64,000 nucleotides of DNA, from NCBI GenBank assembly GCA_047967505.1, contig CM106538.1; one strand, written 5' to 3'. Positions 23,218 to 35,198 of the stretch are shown here, one piece after another; position 1 is the first letter of the stretch; each line of letters starts with the position of its first letter. Below the pieces are notes generated by a model. The model saw nothing but the letters and a program-made list of their open reading frames with translations, was not told where the DNA came from and did not search any database. The DNA comes from Dipteris shenzhenensis (Eukaryota; Polypodiophyta; Polypodiopsida; Gleicheniales). Made by a program: the position numbers and the translations under genes.

Positions 23218-23475
23218 TGTAGGCCATTCTATGGGCTATCTGTAGGTTCCTTGGTATGTGCCTTGTAGGCCTAGTAATAAGTAGTTAGGACACTTGGTAT
23301 AGGTAGGTCATGTACCCGTTAGTACAGTTAGTACCACTAGGACACCTTGTCCTAGGGTTTCATCATATAGGGTGTACTTTGTACTCACTTCAGCATTGCA
23401 GCAATTCATTACAGCAGCTAGTTTTTGACTCCATTGCTTCATTTCTTGAGCTTCCATTGCTTGCCTTAGTCTACA
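23218..23475 (+). repeat. Short LTR (258 bp) with TGTAG...CTACA ends
   Basis: The block starts TGTAGGCCATTCTATGGG and ends CTTAGTCTACA, so its ends form a 5 bp inverted repeat, TGTAG/CTACA, as LTRs do. One base after it comes a primer-binding site. Its first ~115 bp recur at 39774-39889 in the same orientation. Confidence 0.75.
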
Positions 23476-23476
23476 G

Positions 23477-23492
23477 TGGTATTAGAGCAGGA
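23477..23492 (+). promoter_or_regulatory. Primer-binding site (initiator tRNA-Met)
   Basis: TGGTATTAGAGCAGGA sits one base after the LTR end CTACA. It differs from the canonical core TGGTATCAGAGC at one base. Confidence 0.7.
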
Positions 23493-24554
23493 ATCCTCAG
23501 CCATTGGCAGCCTCCCCCGAAGCACTTGTACTTGCATTTGGAGCTTTTTGGCAGACATTTCGGCTCATTAATGTGCTGGTCGGCTCATATCTCTAGGCGC
23601 CCTTAACACGTGGGGCATTTAGGGCTTCTCCAAGCAGTTCCAAGCAGTTCCGTTGCCAAAAAATTTATTTTGGGGCTGCCGCTGCATAGCGGCCTCCCAT
23701 AAATGCTTCATTGAGCCGCATTTCGGCACAAATAAGGTGTTAGTTTCACCCTGTTTTCTTCGCATGTGTGAACTTTATGGACCTGTTGCTTCAGTATGGA
23801 GGTGTACGGTGCATTTAAGCTAGCTGCCATTCGCATGTGTGGACAATACTGACTTGTACGGAGCATTTAAGGGCTGTACGGTGCATTTAAGGCAGCTGTA
23901 TGGAACATTTATTGCAGCCACCTGTTGAACTGATCTGTCTCGGGATCTGCAGCTGCATTTTGGAGTGCCTACACTCACCGACTTGAGCTTTGGAGCCTGC
24001 TGCTGCCATCGAGAGACCTCTGTTGAAGCCCTCTTGCTCTCATTTGGTGTTTCTACATCTCGGGCTGTGAGCATCTCACCTCTGGTTGCTGCTGCACTCA
24101 TTCTGAGGTCTTCTTCTGCTTGTGGGAGCACATACTCTTGCTGTAATTCCATTTTCCAGCCTTCTTTGTGCACCCTTTATTGCCATTTATTTCACCTCTC
24201 CTCCAAGGGTGATTACTTGTGCTCGTGTTTGGAGCCATTTTCTTGCTGTAATTTTGGTCTACATCACTTGGTAAGCTCGTACTGCATTAATTCCTTTCAT
24301 TTTCAGCAAAACAGTCCTTTCTCTGCTTTATTTGCATCGTGGAAAGGCCCGTGTTGCCTTGGAAGGCCTCGTGTTGCCTTTTGGGAGTCTTTTGCAACAG
24401 GTACACCTTGTGACAGCCACACATTTGCAGTGAAAAGCTTTGAAGCTTGTGCAGTAAATTGCCTTTTGGATTTGGGAGATCGCACTCCTCTCATTTTCAT
24501 TGTCAGTTGGTGTCTTTGCCTTGCCATTTTGCACTTTGGCTGTCAATAAGGATG
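23493..24554 (+). other. Probable internal region of the short-LTR element, no domain seen
   Basis: The 194-codon plus frame (23965-24549) and its antisense frames are Cys/Ser/Leu-rich, with no retroelement or host domain that I recognise. It lies between the primer-binding site and the next LTR-like start, so it may be the internal part of a non-autonomous (TRIM- or LARD-like) element. Confidence 0.4.
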
Positions 24555-25426
24555 TGTTACGGGGATGTGAATTTCTAAGCTTTAGGAATTTACGGTGACT
24601 ACCCTAGCCTCCAACTGATTAAAAAAGTTCGAAGGACACTTTAGTGCAATTAATTCCATGGTCCAAGGCAAGGGACTGAAAGTTAGAGAGCGGTAAAAAT
24701 CCCTTTAGCTAAAAATAGCTCCAGGAGCCACGTTTAGCTAGTAGGCTTGGAAAGCAAGCAACATAGTCGAAATTTGCTTTCAGGGCTGTTTTTGGGACCA
24801 CGGAAGAACAGGGAGAGGCAAGTACTTGGTTGGGAAAGTGCTCTAGGGCTATTCTATCACATCGGTTTGCTGATTTTTGACTACCAGGACAGTCTGTGGG
24901 CTGTTGGTGGGTGCCAGAACCTCAAAATACAGATCAGTTCGTTTTTGCTGCATGCCTACTGTTCATGCCTTCCTAGAGACCCAAATCTGATTCACACTTC
25001 TTCTAGGAGCTTTTGAGGCCAGATGTGCATATCAAAATTGCACTTTTTAAGGCAGTATGGAGCTTCCAAGCAAATCGATCTGCTTCCAGACTTGGCGATT
25101 CTCTTCCAACAGGTCTTCCAGGGTTGCTTTTATTGATTTTCATCTGCCAGGGTGCAAGAGATCTTGCCAGGGAATTTCGTTTTTCCTTGCTGGCTGTTTT
25201 TCCTAGGGTTTCGAGAGCTTTCCTATCGATTGATTGCTTTTCAGGGGCTTTCCTACTGCCTCAAAAGATTTAGATCCTTTTGCTTTGCGCAGCTGGCCTT
25301 TTTGTTTGCCAAGAGCAGCCAGGTGTGGTTGTTTTGCTGGCTTCTGTCTTGCTAGGGCTTCCTTGACGGTTCAGAGCTACCCAAGACAGATAGGGCTGAT
25401 TGCTCTGTTGCCAGGTTTCCCCTAGT
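24555..25426 (+). repeat. Putative 5' LTR of Gypsy element A
   Basis: It begins TGTTACGGGGATGTGAATTT, resembling the TGTCACGGGGCCATGGAATT at 33512 that follows the polypurine tract of element B. It ends just before a primer-binding-like site at 25427. The right end lacks a clean CA. I did not find a convincing 3' partner. Confidence 0.5.
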
Positions 25427-25439
25427 GGGTATCAAAGCT
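25427..25439 (+). promoter_or_regulatory. Primer-binding-site-like motif of element A
   Basis: GGGTATCAAAGCT resembles TGGTATCAGAGCT (initiator tRNA-Met site) with two mismatches. The leader to its right contains 'aaagaaatactgaaaggggc', which also occurs in the 450 bp repeats at 30519 and 34749. Confidence 0.5.
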
Positions 25440-25799
25440 ACCAGGTTAGAACCCTTAGCCAGATTCGAAAGAAGGGCTGCTATGGAATGTTGCATTGGAT
25501 TGGGATAACTTTTCCGTGATTGTAGAGCAGGACGGAAGTGCCTGTGATCAGATTATTCAGTTGGCTATCTGTGGATTGATGCACTGCGGTGTGATTCTTG
25601 TATTTGCATGCCTTTTTGAATAAAAGATAAAGAAATACTGAAAGGGGCGCTAAGTTTAGGGCCAATTTGATGTCCGGTGCAAGACGGGGGCAATCCAGCT
25701 CTCGGGTGTTGTGTTCTAAGTGCCCAAGATATGTTGGGTAGAATCATAGAACGAGGAAATCGAGAACTTTGCCTCGCGTGGGGTAAAGTAAGATCAGAA

Positions 25800-28717
25800 T
25801 GCCTTAATTCTTTTTGATCCAGGAGCTATCGATAATTTCATTTCAGAAGTCCTAGTTTGAGGCTAGGAATTAAGACGAAAGAATTGGGATTATCTTTGGA
25901 TGCAGAGCATGTTTTTGAAGGGGATCTAGTCAAAGTCGCACCTTTGATTGGAAAGCTCAGAATTCATGTACAGGGCTATGTAGACCAAGAAGAGTTTTAT
26001 GTTTCACCATTCAAGCATTATGATGCTATTTTGGGTATGCTGTGGTTCCATAGAAAGGAGGTAGTTCTTGATTCTAAAGCAAGGACCCTCAGTTTTGTGC
26101 ATCGGAATAAGCAACAAAAGCTTTTGGCCAAGGGAAAAGGCGAGATCATTCCAGTCGTATCAAATATTTCCATTGCTAAATCAATAAAGTCTGCAATTGC
26201 TGCGTATATGGTCTTTTTTAAAGAGAAAGAGGGTGAACCTCAAGTGGGAACAAGTCCTTTAGAAAAAGAAAAATTTTGGTTTCTAGAATCTTTCAAAGAT
26301 TGTTTTTTTGATTCTCTACTGCGAGAGCTTCGTCCAGAACGACCCGAAGATCATGTTATAGAGCTCCTTCCAGGAAGTGAGCTCCCGAATTGGACCACCT
26401 TATCGTGTGAGCGCAGCCCAGACTGAAGAAATTATGGCATAGGTAGAGGATTTGCTCTCCAACAGACTTATCAGGCCCAGTTCCTCACCCTTTTTGTTCA
26501 CCAGTGCTCTTAGTTCAAAAGAAGCATGGCTCTTATCGTATGTGTGGATTATAGAGGTATTAATAAAATGACAGTCCAGAATAGGTTTCCAATCCCTTGC
26601 ATAGATGATATTTTGGACAGACTGAAAGGGGCCACGATTTTCAGCTGTATTGATTTAAAAAGTGGATATTATCAGATAAGGGTCTACCCACAAGATGTCC
26701 ATAAGACAGCTTTTCGGACCACTTTTGGACTTTATGAGTTTTTGGTGATGCCTTTTGGGCTTACCAATGCACTAGCCACCTTCAATCGTATGATGGACAT
26801 AATTTTTCAGATCCTATAGGCACTTTCTTTGATGATATTTTGGTCTTTTCTAAGATAGAAGAACACAAAGAGCACTTGGCTACTGTGTTTCAAAAACTAA
26901 GAAATCATAAACTTTTTATTAATGCCAAAAAGAGTGAATTCTTTCTTGACGAGATTCATTATCTTGGACACATTATTTCCAAGGAAGGAATTAGGATGGA
27001 TCCAGCCAAGATGAAAGCTATACAGGAATGGCCAGAGCTCACCTTGGTACATGAAGTACGCAGCTTTCTTGGGTTTTGTTCCTATTACAGACGCTTCATC
27101 CTACACTTTGCTAATATAGTAGCCTCCTTACATGACTTGACCAAGAAACATGTAGTTTTCAGGTGGGGAGAAAGACAAAGGTTAGCTTTTAATGCTCTCC
27201 TAAACAAGCTAACGACCGAGCCTATTCTCATTGTTCCAAATTTATAGAAACCGTTTGATGTGGACTACGATGCATGTGGAGAGTGTGTGGGAGTTGCCCT
27301 CCATCAAGGTTGGGTTATAGCTTATGAAAGCAGGAGGCTGTGTGATGTCGAGATGCTTTTGGGTGTTTATGAGAAAGAGATGCTAGCAATTATTCATGCT
27401 TTAAATATTTGGAAGCATTATCTTCTTGGAGTTGACTTCATAGTCAAGACCGACCACTAGAGTCTGAAGTATTTCTTGACTTAATCCAAGATCTCCAAAA
27501 AGCAGAGGAAGTGGGCAAATCTTCTGTCCATGTTTCATTTTTAGATTGTTTATGGTCCAGGAGCTTGGAATAGGGTTGCGGATGCTTTATCTAGAAGGCC
27601 TAAAGTGAATAATGTCACCATAGCATATCACTGAGACTTGGAGGCCATGAAAGAGCTTTATTTACAGGATCCAGATTCGGAGAGACCATGAGAAATATTT
27701 AGCAGGGAGTATTCTCATATTTAACAGGGAGTATCATTTAGCCAGTATACACCGAAAGACGGATTTCTCATGAAAGATCATCTTTGTGTGGCCCAAGACA
27801 AGTGAGCCAAAGTTTTGGAAGAATGTCATGCTCCTCCTTATGCAGGGCATCGAGGTATTTTGTCTACTACACAGGTCGTTGAGAGATATTTCTTTTGGCT
27901 AGGGATGCGGAAAGACATTCACAAGTTTGTAACTGAATGTCTTACGTGCCAAAAGGTAAGTATGATAGGCACAAGACCGGAGGACTTCTCATGCCACTGT
28001 CCATACTAGAGGGACCATGGGAAAGCATCGCCATGGATTTCATCTTTGATCTTCCTAGATCCAGATACGGGAATGATGGGATATGGACCATCATTGACAA
28101 GTTCAGCAAGTAGGCCCATTTCATTCCAGTAAGAAAACTATTAAGGCATATCACATCCCTGATTGTTTTTGGCACAGATCTTCAAGCACCATGGGACGCC
28201 TAAGTCGATTGTTAGTAATCGAGACCCCAAGATGATTAGTTTATTGTGGAGAGCATTATTTGGTAATATGGGGACGAAGCTGGACTTTTCATCTTCTTTT
28301 CATCCTCAGTCAGACGGACAAGGTGAGAATGCCAATTCCACGGTATTGGATCTTCTCAAGTGTTATGCATCCGAGCATTTGCATACAATAACACTGTTCA
28401 TAGCTCCACAAGAAAAGCCCCATTCGAAGTTATTTATGGAAAGGTGATTCTACCACCTATCCTTAGAACAAAGGACAAGATATTTGCAGCCGACCAGTAT
28501 GTCCGAGACTTAGATACAGCTTTCTCTCAAGTGTAAACAACAATTGAAAGATCTCAACAAAAGCAACAGAGGGCAACAGACAAACACTGGAGGGAGATAA
28601 ATCTCCAAGGAGACTGGGTCTTACTAAATTTTGAAAAAGCACGACCCATAAAGATGAAAGGAAAAGAGAAAGTGTACCCAAAGTTGTCTTCTAGGTATTA
28701 TGGACCATTCAGAGTTA
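25800..28717 (+). pseudogene. Ty3/Gypsy element A, pol (protease to integrase), decayed and interrupted
   Basis: Domains in order. Retropepsin near 25815-26080 has 'FDPGAIDNFIS' with the active-site D (DPG rather than DTG). Reverse transcriptase (26526-27000) has 'DLKSGYYQI', 'VMPFGLTNA' and the catalytic 'FFDDILVFS'. RNase H (27130-27560) has 'YEKEMLAIIHAL' and 'VKTDH'. The integrase zinc finger has 'GHRGILSTTQV...CLTCQK' (27850-27955), and the core has 'SIAMDF' and 'SNRDPK'. Gag is absent between the leader and protease. Frameshifts lie near 25855, 26390, 26525 and 26817. Stops replace expected Gln at 26440, 27245, 27458, 27482, 27542 and 28111. The frame ends at 'GPFRVSE', where a 6956 bp insertion starts, and resumes at 35684. 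Confidence 0.93.
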
Positions 28718-28916
28718 GTGAGTGTGAAGAACCAGCCTTCTCTAGAATGCAAATGTGTGCAATGCATGCAGAATTTGAATGCTGATTGGCCCTCCAATGG
28801 GGAAGAGCGCCCTCGTGAGAGTACTTGTTTCTATTTTCGGCCTACATGCAAGGTGTGTGTGAGATGGTGGATGAATACATAGATTTTTCTTCCTCTATAC
28901 TCTATAATGAATATGC

Positions 28917-30213
28917 CTACTCTCTATTCAGTTCACACATCCATACGCCAGTGTTGGCTGAATGGATAGCGTTTACTCTTGGTTCTATGTTCACCATAGA
29001 GCCTTGGGATGAAGAGGTAGAAGCCTCACCCTCCTGCTTGGATGCTTTGCCTTTCCCTTTTATAGAATTTGTTTTGGCAAATTTGGCTAATAGAGTAGGA
29101 CATTTATGCCATGGATGCCTTGGCTTATGTTTCTTACATCTGAAACATTTACCCTCCTTAATTAGCTTTTTCTTCTCATCGTCAATCATGGAAGGAAATG
29201 GTATCCATCCAGGACGTGATTGGCTGTTAACATTTTGTACAATAGCTTTCTCCTTTCCTTTATTGAAGGGTTTATGAGGATTCAATTTCCTCTTAGCAAT
29301 CTCAGCCAATTTAGTGAGGTCTTTCAAGGTGGTTGGGTTGAACATCTCAACCTCATATCTCACTTTCGGGGTTAGGGCTGCTAAATACTTCTTCCTTCTA
29401 TCATCCTCACTCTTCTCAGGTAACTCTAAAGAGAGTTTTCAGAACCTAGCTGTAAATTCAGCGTTACTCTCATTTTCAAATTGCCTGAACCTTTCCCAGC
29501 GGAAGGTCAATTCTTCTTCATTCCTCGAAGAGTGGCCGTAAGCTGCTCTACAAATTTGGACCATTGAAGAATAGGCTCTTTTCCCATTTGTGATAAGGAC
29601 CACCACATTAAAGCATCCTTTTGTAGATGTAGTGTGTCAAGAGCAAGCTTCTCGTGGTCAGTCTTATCTTGGTGGGCAAAATATAGCTCGAAATGGCGAA
29701 TCCAATTGAGGATTTTATCCGCCTCTCTTGCTCCATCATACTTTGGGAATTCTATTCTCTCTTGAGGTTGAAATTTAGCTCTCTTTGAGGGGGTACTTAA
29801 ATCATCATCCCCAAAATTCAGCACTCTCTTAGTCCCTAATTTTGTCATAATGGACTGTTCAATCATATGGCTAAAAGCTAAGAAACCAGCTTATCAACGG
29901 GAGACTCCTCTCTCCCTCTTGCACTTGGATTATAATTCATGTGTACAGGATTTTGAGTTAAAGGTGTAAACTCAGTGCCTCGCTCTTGGATGAACTCGTT
30001 TCTCCCTTCATTTTTGAAGGAAAACTCGCTATCAAGAGATTCTTGAAGGAGAGATGAAGGTAATTCTATACGTGGGTTATCATACTCAATATGTGTAAAA
30101 CTCTCATCTACATCATCCTCTTCAGGAGGAGGTGATGGTGTTCTCTCCCTATCTCCTTTTGGTAGTGGAGGAAAAAGGACAAGTTCATTATTAAATATCC
30201 CTTCCCCTTCCAT
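28917..30213 (-). pseudogene. Ty3/Gypsy gag (nucleocapsid region included), minus strand, decayed
   Basis: Minus-strand reading starts at an ATG at 30213 with an acidic, Pro/Ser-rich N-terminal part (about 110 residues). After a +1 shift near 29875 it continues into a Retrotrans_gag-like capsid region ('FPKYDGAREADKILNWIRHFELYF', abbreviated motif F-x-K-Y-D-G...W-x-x-x-F-E; 'ALMWWSL'; 'TFRWERFRQF' after a shift near 29530). It then has a Lys-rich linker and a zinc knuckle near 29160-29110, CX2CX6HX4C rather than the usual CX2CX4HX4C. No protease or RT follows on this strand, so the element is internally deleted. It reads opposite to both neighbouring pol regions. Confidence 0.88.
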
Positions 30214-30518
30214 TCTTTCCTTTTAGTAATACAAGAGAGGAAATGACTTGCTGTAATTTCAAAAAAGAGTTTATTTTATAGCAAAAGTCAAGTGTTGTAG
30301 AGTTGGTGGTACTTATCCGACTCCCGCTTCATTTGTGTCGAGAAAACACTTGAAATGACCTCTTCTTCCTTGTCTTTTAAGTTTTTCTTCTTGTATTTTT
30401 GCTATAAACTGGTGCGCTCCATTTGGGCTACTTATTTTGAGTGGATTGGAGCTCTAGGTACCGTTATAGGGAGTACTTGATGGGTGGATCACCCCTTAAA
30501 ATCTTGTTCTAATCCGAC

Positions 30519-30966
30519 CTGGGGTGCAATGTGATTGCATCTGGACAGCCAATGGAATTACACTCGGAAAAGAGAATGCCTTTGGATTGAGCCTATGGGT
30601 TAAGTGCACTTATGTGATGGTGTTCTATGCTTGAAAGCCTTGCGAAGGCTCAGTGAATTGGGGTTGCGTGCTCAGTTGCAGGAAAGGTCTCCCAGATGCA
30701 ACTTGTAATCATTTCATTGTGAAATATAAAGAAATACTGAAAGGGCGCCATGGTGTTTGGGGTCAATCGGGTGCACTTGTTTATGTTTGTTGAGAAGGGG
30801 CATTGTAGCCTCCATCCCTTTTTCAGTGGTTTTGTTTGTGAACAAATGGGTAAATGCCAAATGGTGATCATGCGATGGTTAATGGTTGTGATATATGCTT
30901 TGTGAGCTGTAAATAAGTGCTGAAGTGATTAAAGGTTTAGTTCCACTGCCTGTGAGTGATTAGAGG
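30519..30966 (+). repeat. 450 bp direct repeat, copy 1
   Basis: Begins CTGGGGTGCAATGTGATTGC and is over 90% identical to 34749-35198, same orientation. The pair brackets the Gypsy B pol and its downstream LTR-like sequence. It holds a TTGTAATCATTTCATTGTGA-type AT stretch and 'aaagaaatactgaaagggcgcc'. A diverged relative follows the primer-binding motif of element A (25590-25680), so it may be an untranslated leader rather than an LTR. Confidence 0.9.
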
Positions 30967-31079
30967 TTGGTTTCATAGGTTCCATTGCCAGGATACCACA
31001 CACTCTTCCTCAAGAGGTGGGCCTCGATAGTTTGGTGGAAGGATATCTTTGCTGCACTTTTTGACAGCTGAATATTATA

Positions 31080-33110
31080 GCCATAAACATACTTCGAAGG
31101 TTTATAAAGTACTTTGCAGAAATTGCTTCTCCCTTGCATGCTTTACAGAAGAAAGCTATACCATTTTGGTGGGGACCAAAGGAAAATGCAGCTTTTGAAG
31201 AGCTGAAGCAAAAGTTGTGTTCTGAACCTATTATTATTTTGCCAGATCTTGCAAAACCCTTTGCTGTAACTTGTGATGCATGTGGGAACAGCATAGGAGG
31301 CACTTTGATGCAGGATGGTAGAGTGGTTGCATATGAGAGTAGAGTTCTCAAAGATGCTGAATTGTACTTGCAAACATACGAGAACGAAATGTTAGCGGTG
31401 ATACATGCTTTGACCACATGGAAACATTACCTTCTTGGAGCTAATTTTTATGTGCAGACAGATCATTAGTCACTTAGATATTTTCTCACGCAGAGAAAAT
31501 TATTTGAAAAGCACATGAGATGGGCTAACGTTCTCTCAATGTTTCATTTTCAAATCGTACATGTGTCAGGTAATAAAAATGTCGTGGCTGATGCACTTTC
31601 CAGGAAACCACAGCTTGAAGCAGTCTCCAAGAAACCTAGTGTTTCAGCAATGAGCATTGCTTACAACAATGTGTTAGATGTGTTGAAAGATCAGTATGTT
31701 AATGATGCTGATTTTTCAACTATTTATGATCAGCTTTCTGATGGTCAAAGACATGATCACTATATGTTGAAAGAGGGTTTCATTTTGATGCATGGACGAC
31801 TCTGTGTCACTGATCAAATGCTACAGAAAGTCATAATGGAAAGTCATGCTCCTCCATATGCAGGACATAGGGGAATTACAGTAACAATCACATCAGTGGA
31901 GCAATACTTTTATTGGCCATCTTTGAGGAAAAATGTGGAAGAATATGTGAGAACATGCATGGTTTGTCAGAAAGCAAAGTTTGACATGCAGAAGACACCT
32001 GGGTTGTTACACCCTTTGCCAATTCCGGATAGACCATGGCAAAGCATAGCTATGGATTTTGTGTTTGATCTTCCATGTACTCCTACTAGACATGATGGAT
32101 TGTGGACAATAATTTGCAGGTTTAGCAAACAAGCCCACTTTGTGCAAGTAAGAAAGAAAATTACAGCAGATCAAATGGCCAAATTGTTTCTGTAGCATGT
32201 CTTCAAGTATCATGGGATGCCTGAATCCATAATCAGTGATAGAGATCTGAGGATGACCAGCCTCTTTTGGAGAGGGCTGTTTGAAAATATGGACACTACG
32301 CTGAATTTTTCATCATCTTTTCACCCTCTGTCTGATGAACAATCGGAGCAGGAAAACTCTACCATCCTGGATATGTTTAAATGCTATGTCTTAGACCACA
32401 AAAGCAAATAGGAGTATTATTTGCCTTTGCTGGAATATGCTTACAATAATATGGTGCACACATCCACAGGTAAAGCACCTTTTGACATAGTGGAAGGTGC
32501 CAGGAAGATACCTCCCATTTTGCATACAAAAGAGAAAATCTTCGAAGCTGATTGTTTTGTGGAAAGCCTTGAAGAGGCTTACAAGAAGATCAAATATGCC
32601 TTGCAAAGAAGTCGGGACAAGCAAAAAAGAGCAACAGATAAGCACCACAGGGAATTGGTATTCACAGAAGGTGATTGGGTTTTGCTGCATTTTCAAAAGG
32701 CAAGGCTGAAAAATAAGAAAGGCAAGGAAAGGTTGTACACAAAGCTGAACATGCCTTACTAAGGTCCTTTCTAGGTTTCTGAAAAGATTTACAGGTTGAA
32801 GTTGCCCCCGCATTGGAAGATACATAATGCCTTTCATGTGAGCTTGTTAAAGCAATATCATGCAGATGTTCTATGCAGATGTTCTCGAGGATTTACCTGA
32901 TGAGGTACAGCTTGAAGTGGAAGAACATGATGAACTTCTGGTCCCAGAGCAGATTCTAGCACACAGAGATAGAAAGCTCAAGGGTAAAGTTATCCATCGC
33001 TAGTTGGTAAAATTTCAACATTACCCAACACTCGATGCAAAATGGATGAAGGTGAATTGGCAGATTCACCTGGGATATTGCAGCTTTACCTTGATGCTTT
33101 CCAGTTAGAG
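31080..33110 (+). pseudogene. Ty3/Gypsy element B, pol from RNase H to C-terminal region
   Basis: Starts mid-RT ('RRFIKYFAEIASPLHAL'). It passes through RNase H ('VTCDACGNSIGG', 'YENEMLAVIHAL', 'YVQTDH', 'VVADALSRKP') and the integrase zinc finger ('GHRGITVTITSVEQY...CMVCQK', 31863-31975). The integrase core has 'SIAMDFVFDLP' and 'ISDRDLR' (32040-32245) and lies upstream of 'LPLLEYAYNN'. The C-terminal part has 'KIHNAFHVSLL' and 'LVKFQHYPTLDAKWM' (to about 33055). Stops at 31467, 32193, 32772 and 33001 replace Gln. The N-terminal half of pol and gag are missing. Frames are otherwise long (226 codons), so it is younger or less decayed than element A. Confidence 0.93.
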
Positions 33111-33498
33111 CCGACTGTGGTTCGAGCTCCTACAGGTAGTTAATAGAGCGAGCGTCTGGAGCATTACCTGGTGTTCGAGAGGGGGTAGCACCTCCACTCC
33201 CTCAATACAGATGGGCTCACCGTGATTCCATGAGGTCGCTTGATGACACTGTATGTTTCATCTGAGATATTGAGATGATAGTATTTTTGCTGTGAGACTT
33301 CATGATGTTGATGCATCTTGACTATTGATCGCCGAGGATCACATAGATTTTGAGCAGTGTATTTGGATGGATGCATGCCTCTCCTAGCCATATTTTCACT
33401 GTCTTTGTATACTATAGCTGTGGCTTTCTTGTATACTCTTTCATGGTATATTTCATGCTCGCTCCTATGTTTTGGGGCAGCAAACTGTGGTTTGCTGT

Positions 33499-34625
33499 TT
33501 CAAGAGAGGGGTATGTCACGGGGCCATGGAATTCTAAGTACTTTAATGTACTATAAGACAATGATAACTTTGGTCTTAAAAGTTCAAGCGTGGGCTTAAT
33601 AATGTGTAATTGAAACGCGGCATGGTGCCTAGCACATAAGCATAATTAATCCTTAGCCCAAAGGCATTTCAAGGAATTAAAAGAGTGGTTGTTGGAAAAT
33701 GATGACATGGCATTTTTAATGGATCCCCTAGAGGGTCATGTACCTTCAATGGCCCCCCCTAGTGTTCCAGGTGGCTCTAGTGCCTTCTACATGCTCCTTT
33801 GCTATTCCTGGACCTTCCTGGGCCTTCTAAACTTCACATGTGTGGTTTTCTCTCTCATCTTCTCGCTTTGTTGGCTCTAGTGTCTTCTACATGCTCCTTT
33901 GCCATTCCTAGACCCTCTTGGGCCTTCTAAACTTCACATGTGTGCTTTTCTCTCTCATCTTCTCGCTTTGTTGAGATTTTGGGTTGGTTTTTCAGCCTCC
34001 TTCAACTGAATTCCGTTTTTCTTCATAACTCCTCACCTCTTTCGATTCCTCGACTTTTGTTTGGCCCGATGGCTTCCCCTCTACCTCCCCTTCATAGTGA
34101 TATGATTTTCCCTCCGTGCATTTGGTAGAACGGGCAGAGCTGAGCACTTGTTTTGCTGGTCGAATTTGCAAAAGTGGCTTTTTTTGGACCTTTTTGCTTC
34201 TACAGCCTCTTGGGCCTCTCCTCTTGCAAAGCTATAGCTTTCTGTTGAATTTCGAGTGGTCCCATGCGCTCGTTGACTGATTTTTCTTAGTTTTGGAGAA
34301 CTTTCCGACGATGAAACTTCTCCAAAACCTTCTTAATGCATTCCTCTCTGAAGCACGCTTCTTTTGAGCCCAAGAACTTTCACTTCTTTGCGACAGAAGT
34401 GCTTCTTTTTGCATTTTTTAGTGGAATTCTTGCTGGACGACTTTTGTAAATGCTCTTTCTTCATGCCTTTGCACTCCTCTTTGGCTGAGAATGCAATTGG
34501 GCTACTATGTCCTCTTGGCGATTGAGGACTTGGTTCGTTTTTTAGGGCTTGGTGAGTTGTGATTTTACTGCTCAATTTCTTTTTGTCATAAGCTATTGGT
34601 CGGCCTCGTGTGCCGTCTCTTTCTT
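33499..34625 (+). repeat. Polypurine tract and probable 3' LTR of Gypsy B
   Basis: CAAGAGAGGGG at 33499-33509 is a good polypurine tract, immediately followed by TGTCACGGGGCCATGG (33513), a common start for plant Gypsy LTRs. The sequence to about 34625 is pyrimidine-rich and non-coding, as expected of an LTR. A degenerate primer-binding-like TTGGTTCATAGG follows near 34625, which would make the sequence beyond it the leader of a tandem second copy. The exact right end is uncertain. Confidence 0.6.
33773..33972 (+). repeat. Tandem duplication, 100 bp unit, inside the LTR
   Basis: Two exact-length 100 bp units start GGCTCTAGTG at 33773 and 33873 and differ at only a few positions. This local duplication lies within the putative LTR of element B. 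Confidence 0.95.
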
Positions 34626-34748
34626 GGTTCATAGGTGCTTAGGCAATGCTACATGAGTCATTCTTTGGTTGGGTACTTTGCCAATTTTATTTTGGAGCTT
34701 TGAAAAGCTTTGTGAATGCCATTTGGAAACCACTCAAAGAGAGTGCAG

Positions 34749-35198
34749 CTGGGGTGCAGTGTGATTGCATCTGGACAGCCAATGGAATTGCACTCGAAAA
34801 AGAGAATGCCTTTGGATTGAGCCTATGGGTTAAGTGCACTTATGTGATGGTGTTCTATGCTTGAAAGCCTTGCGAAGGCTCAGTGAATTGGGGCTGCGTG
34901 CTCAGTTGCAGGGAAGGTCTCCTAGATGCAACTTGTAATCATTCCACTGTGAAATATAAAGAAATACCGAAAGGGGTGCCATGGTGTTTGGGACCAATTG
35001 GATGCACTTGTCTATGTTTGTTGAGCAGGGGCATTATAGCATCCATCCCTTTTTTAGTGGTTTTGTTTGTGAACAAATGGGTAAATGCCAAATGGTGATC
35101 ATGCAATGGTTAATGGTTGTGATATATGCTTTGTGAGCTGTAAATAAGTCCTCAAGTGATTAAAGGTTTAGTTCCACTACACTCTAAGTGATTAGAGG
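34749..35198 (+). repeat. 450 bp direct repeat, copy 2
   Basis: Close copy of 30519-30966. Here it lies just right of the putative LTR and leader start, supporting a leader identity. It stops at the same point ('gtgattagagg') as copy 1. Confidence 0.9.
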
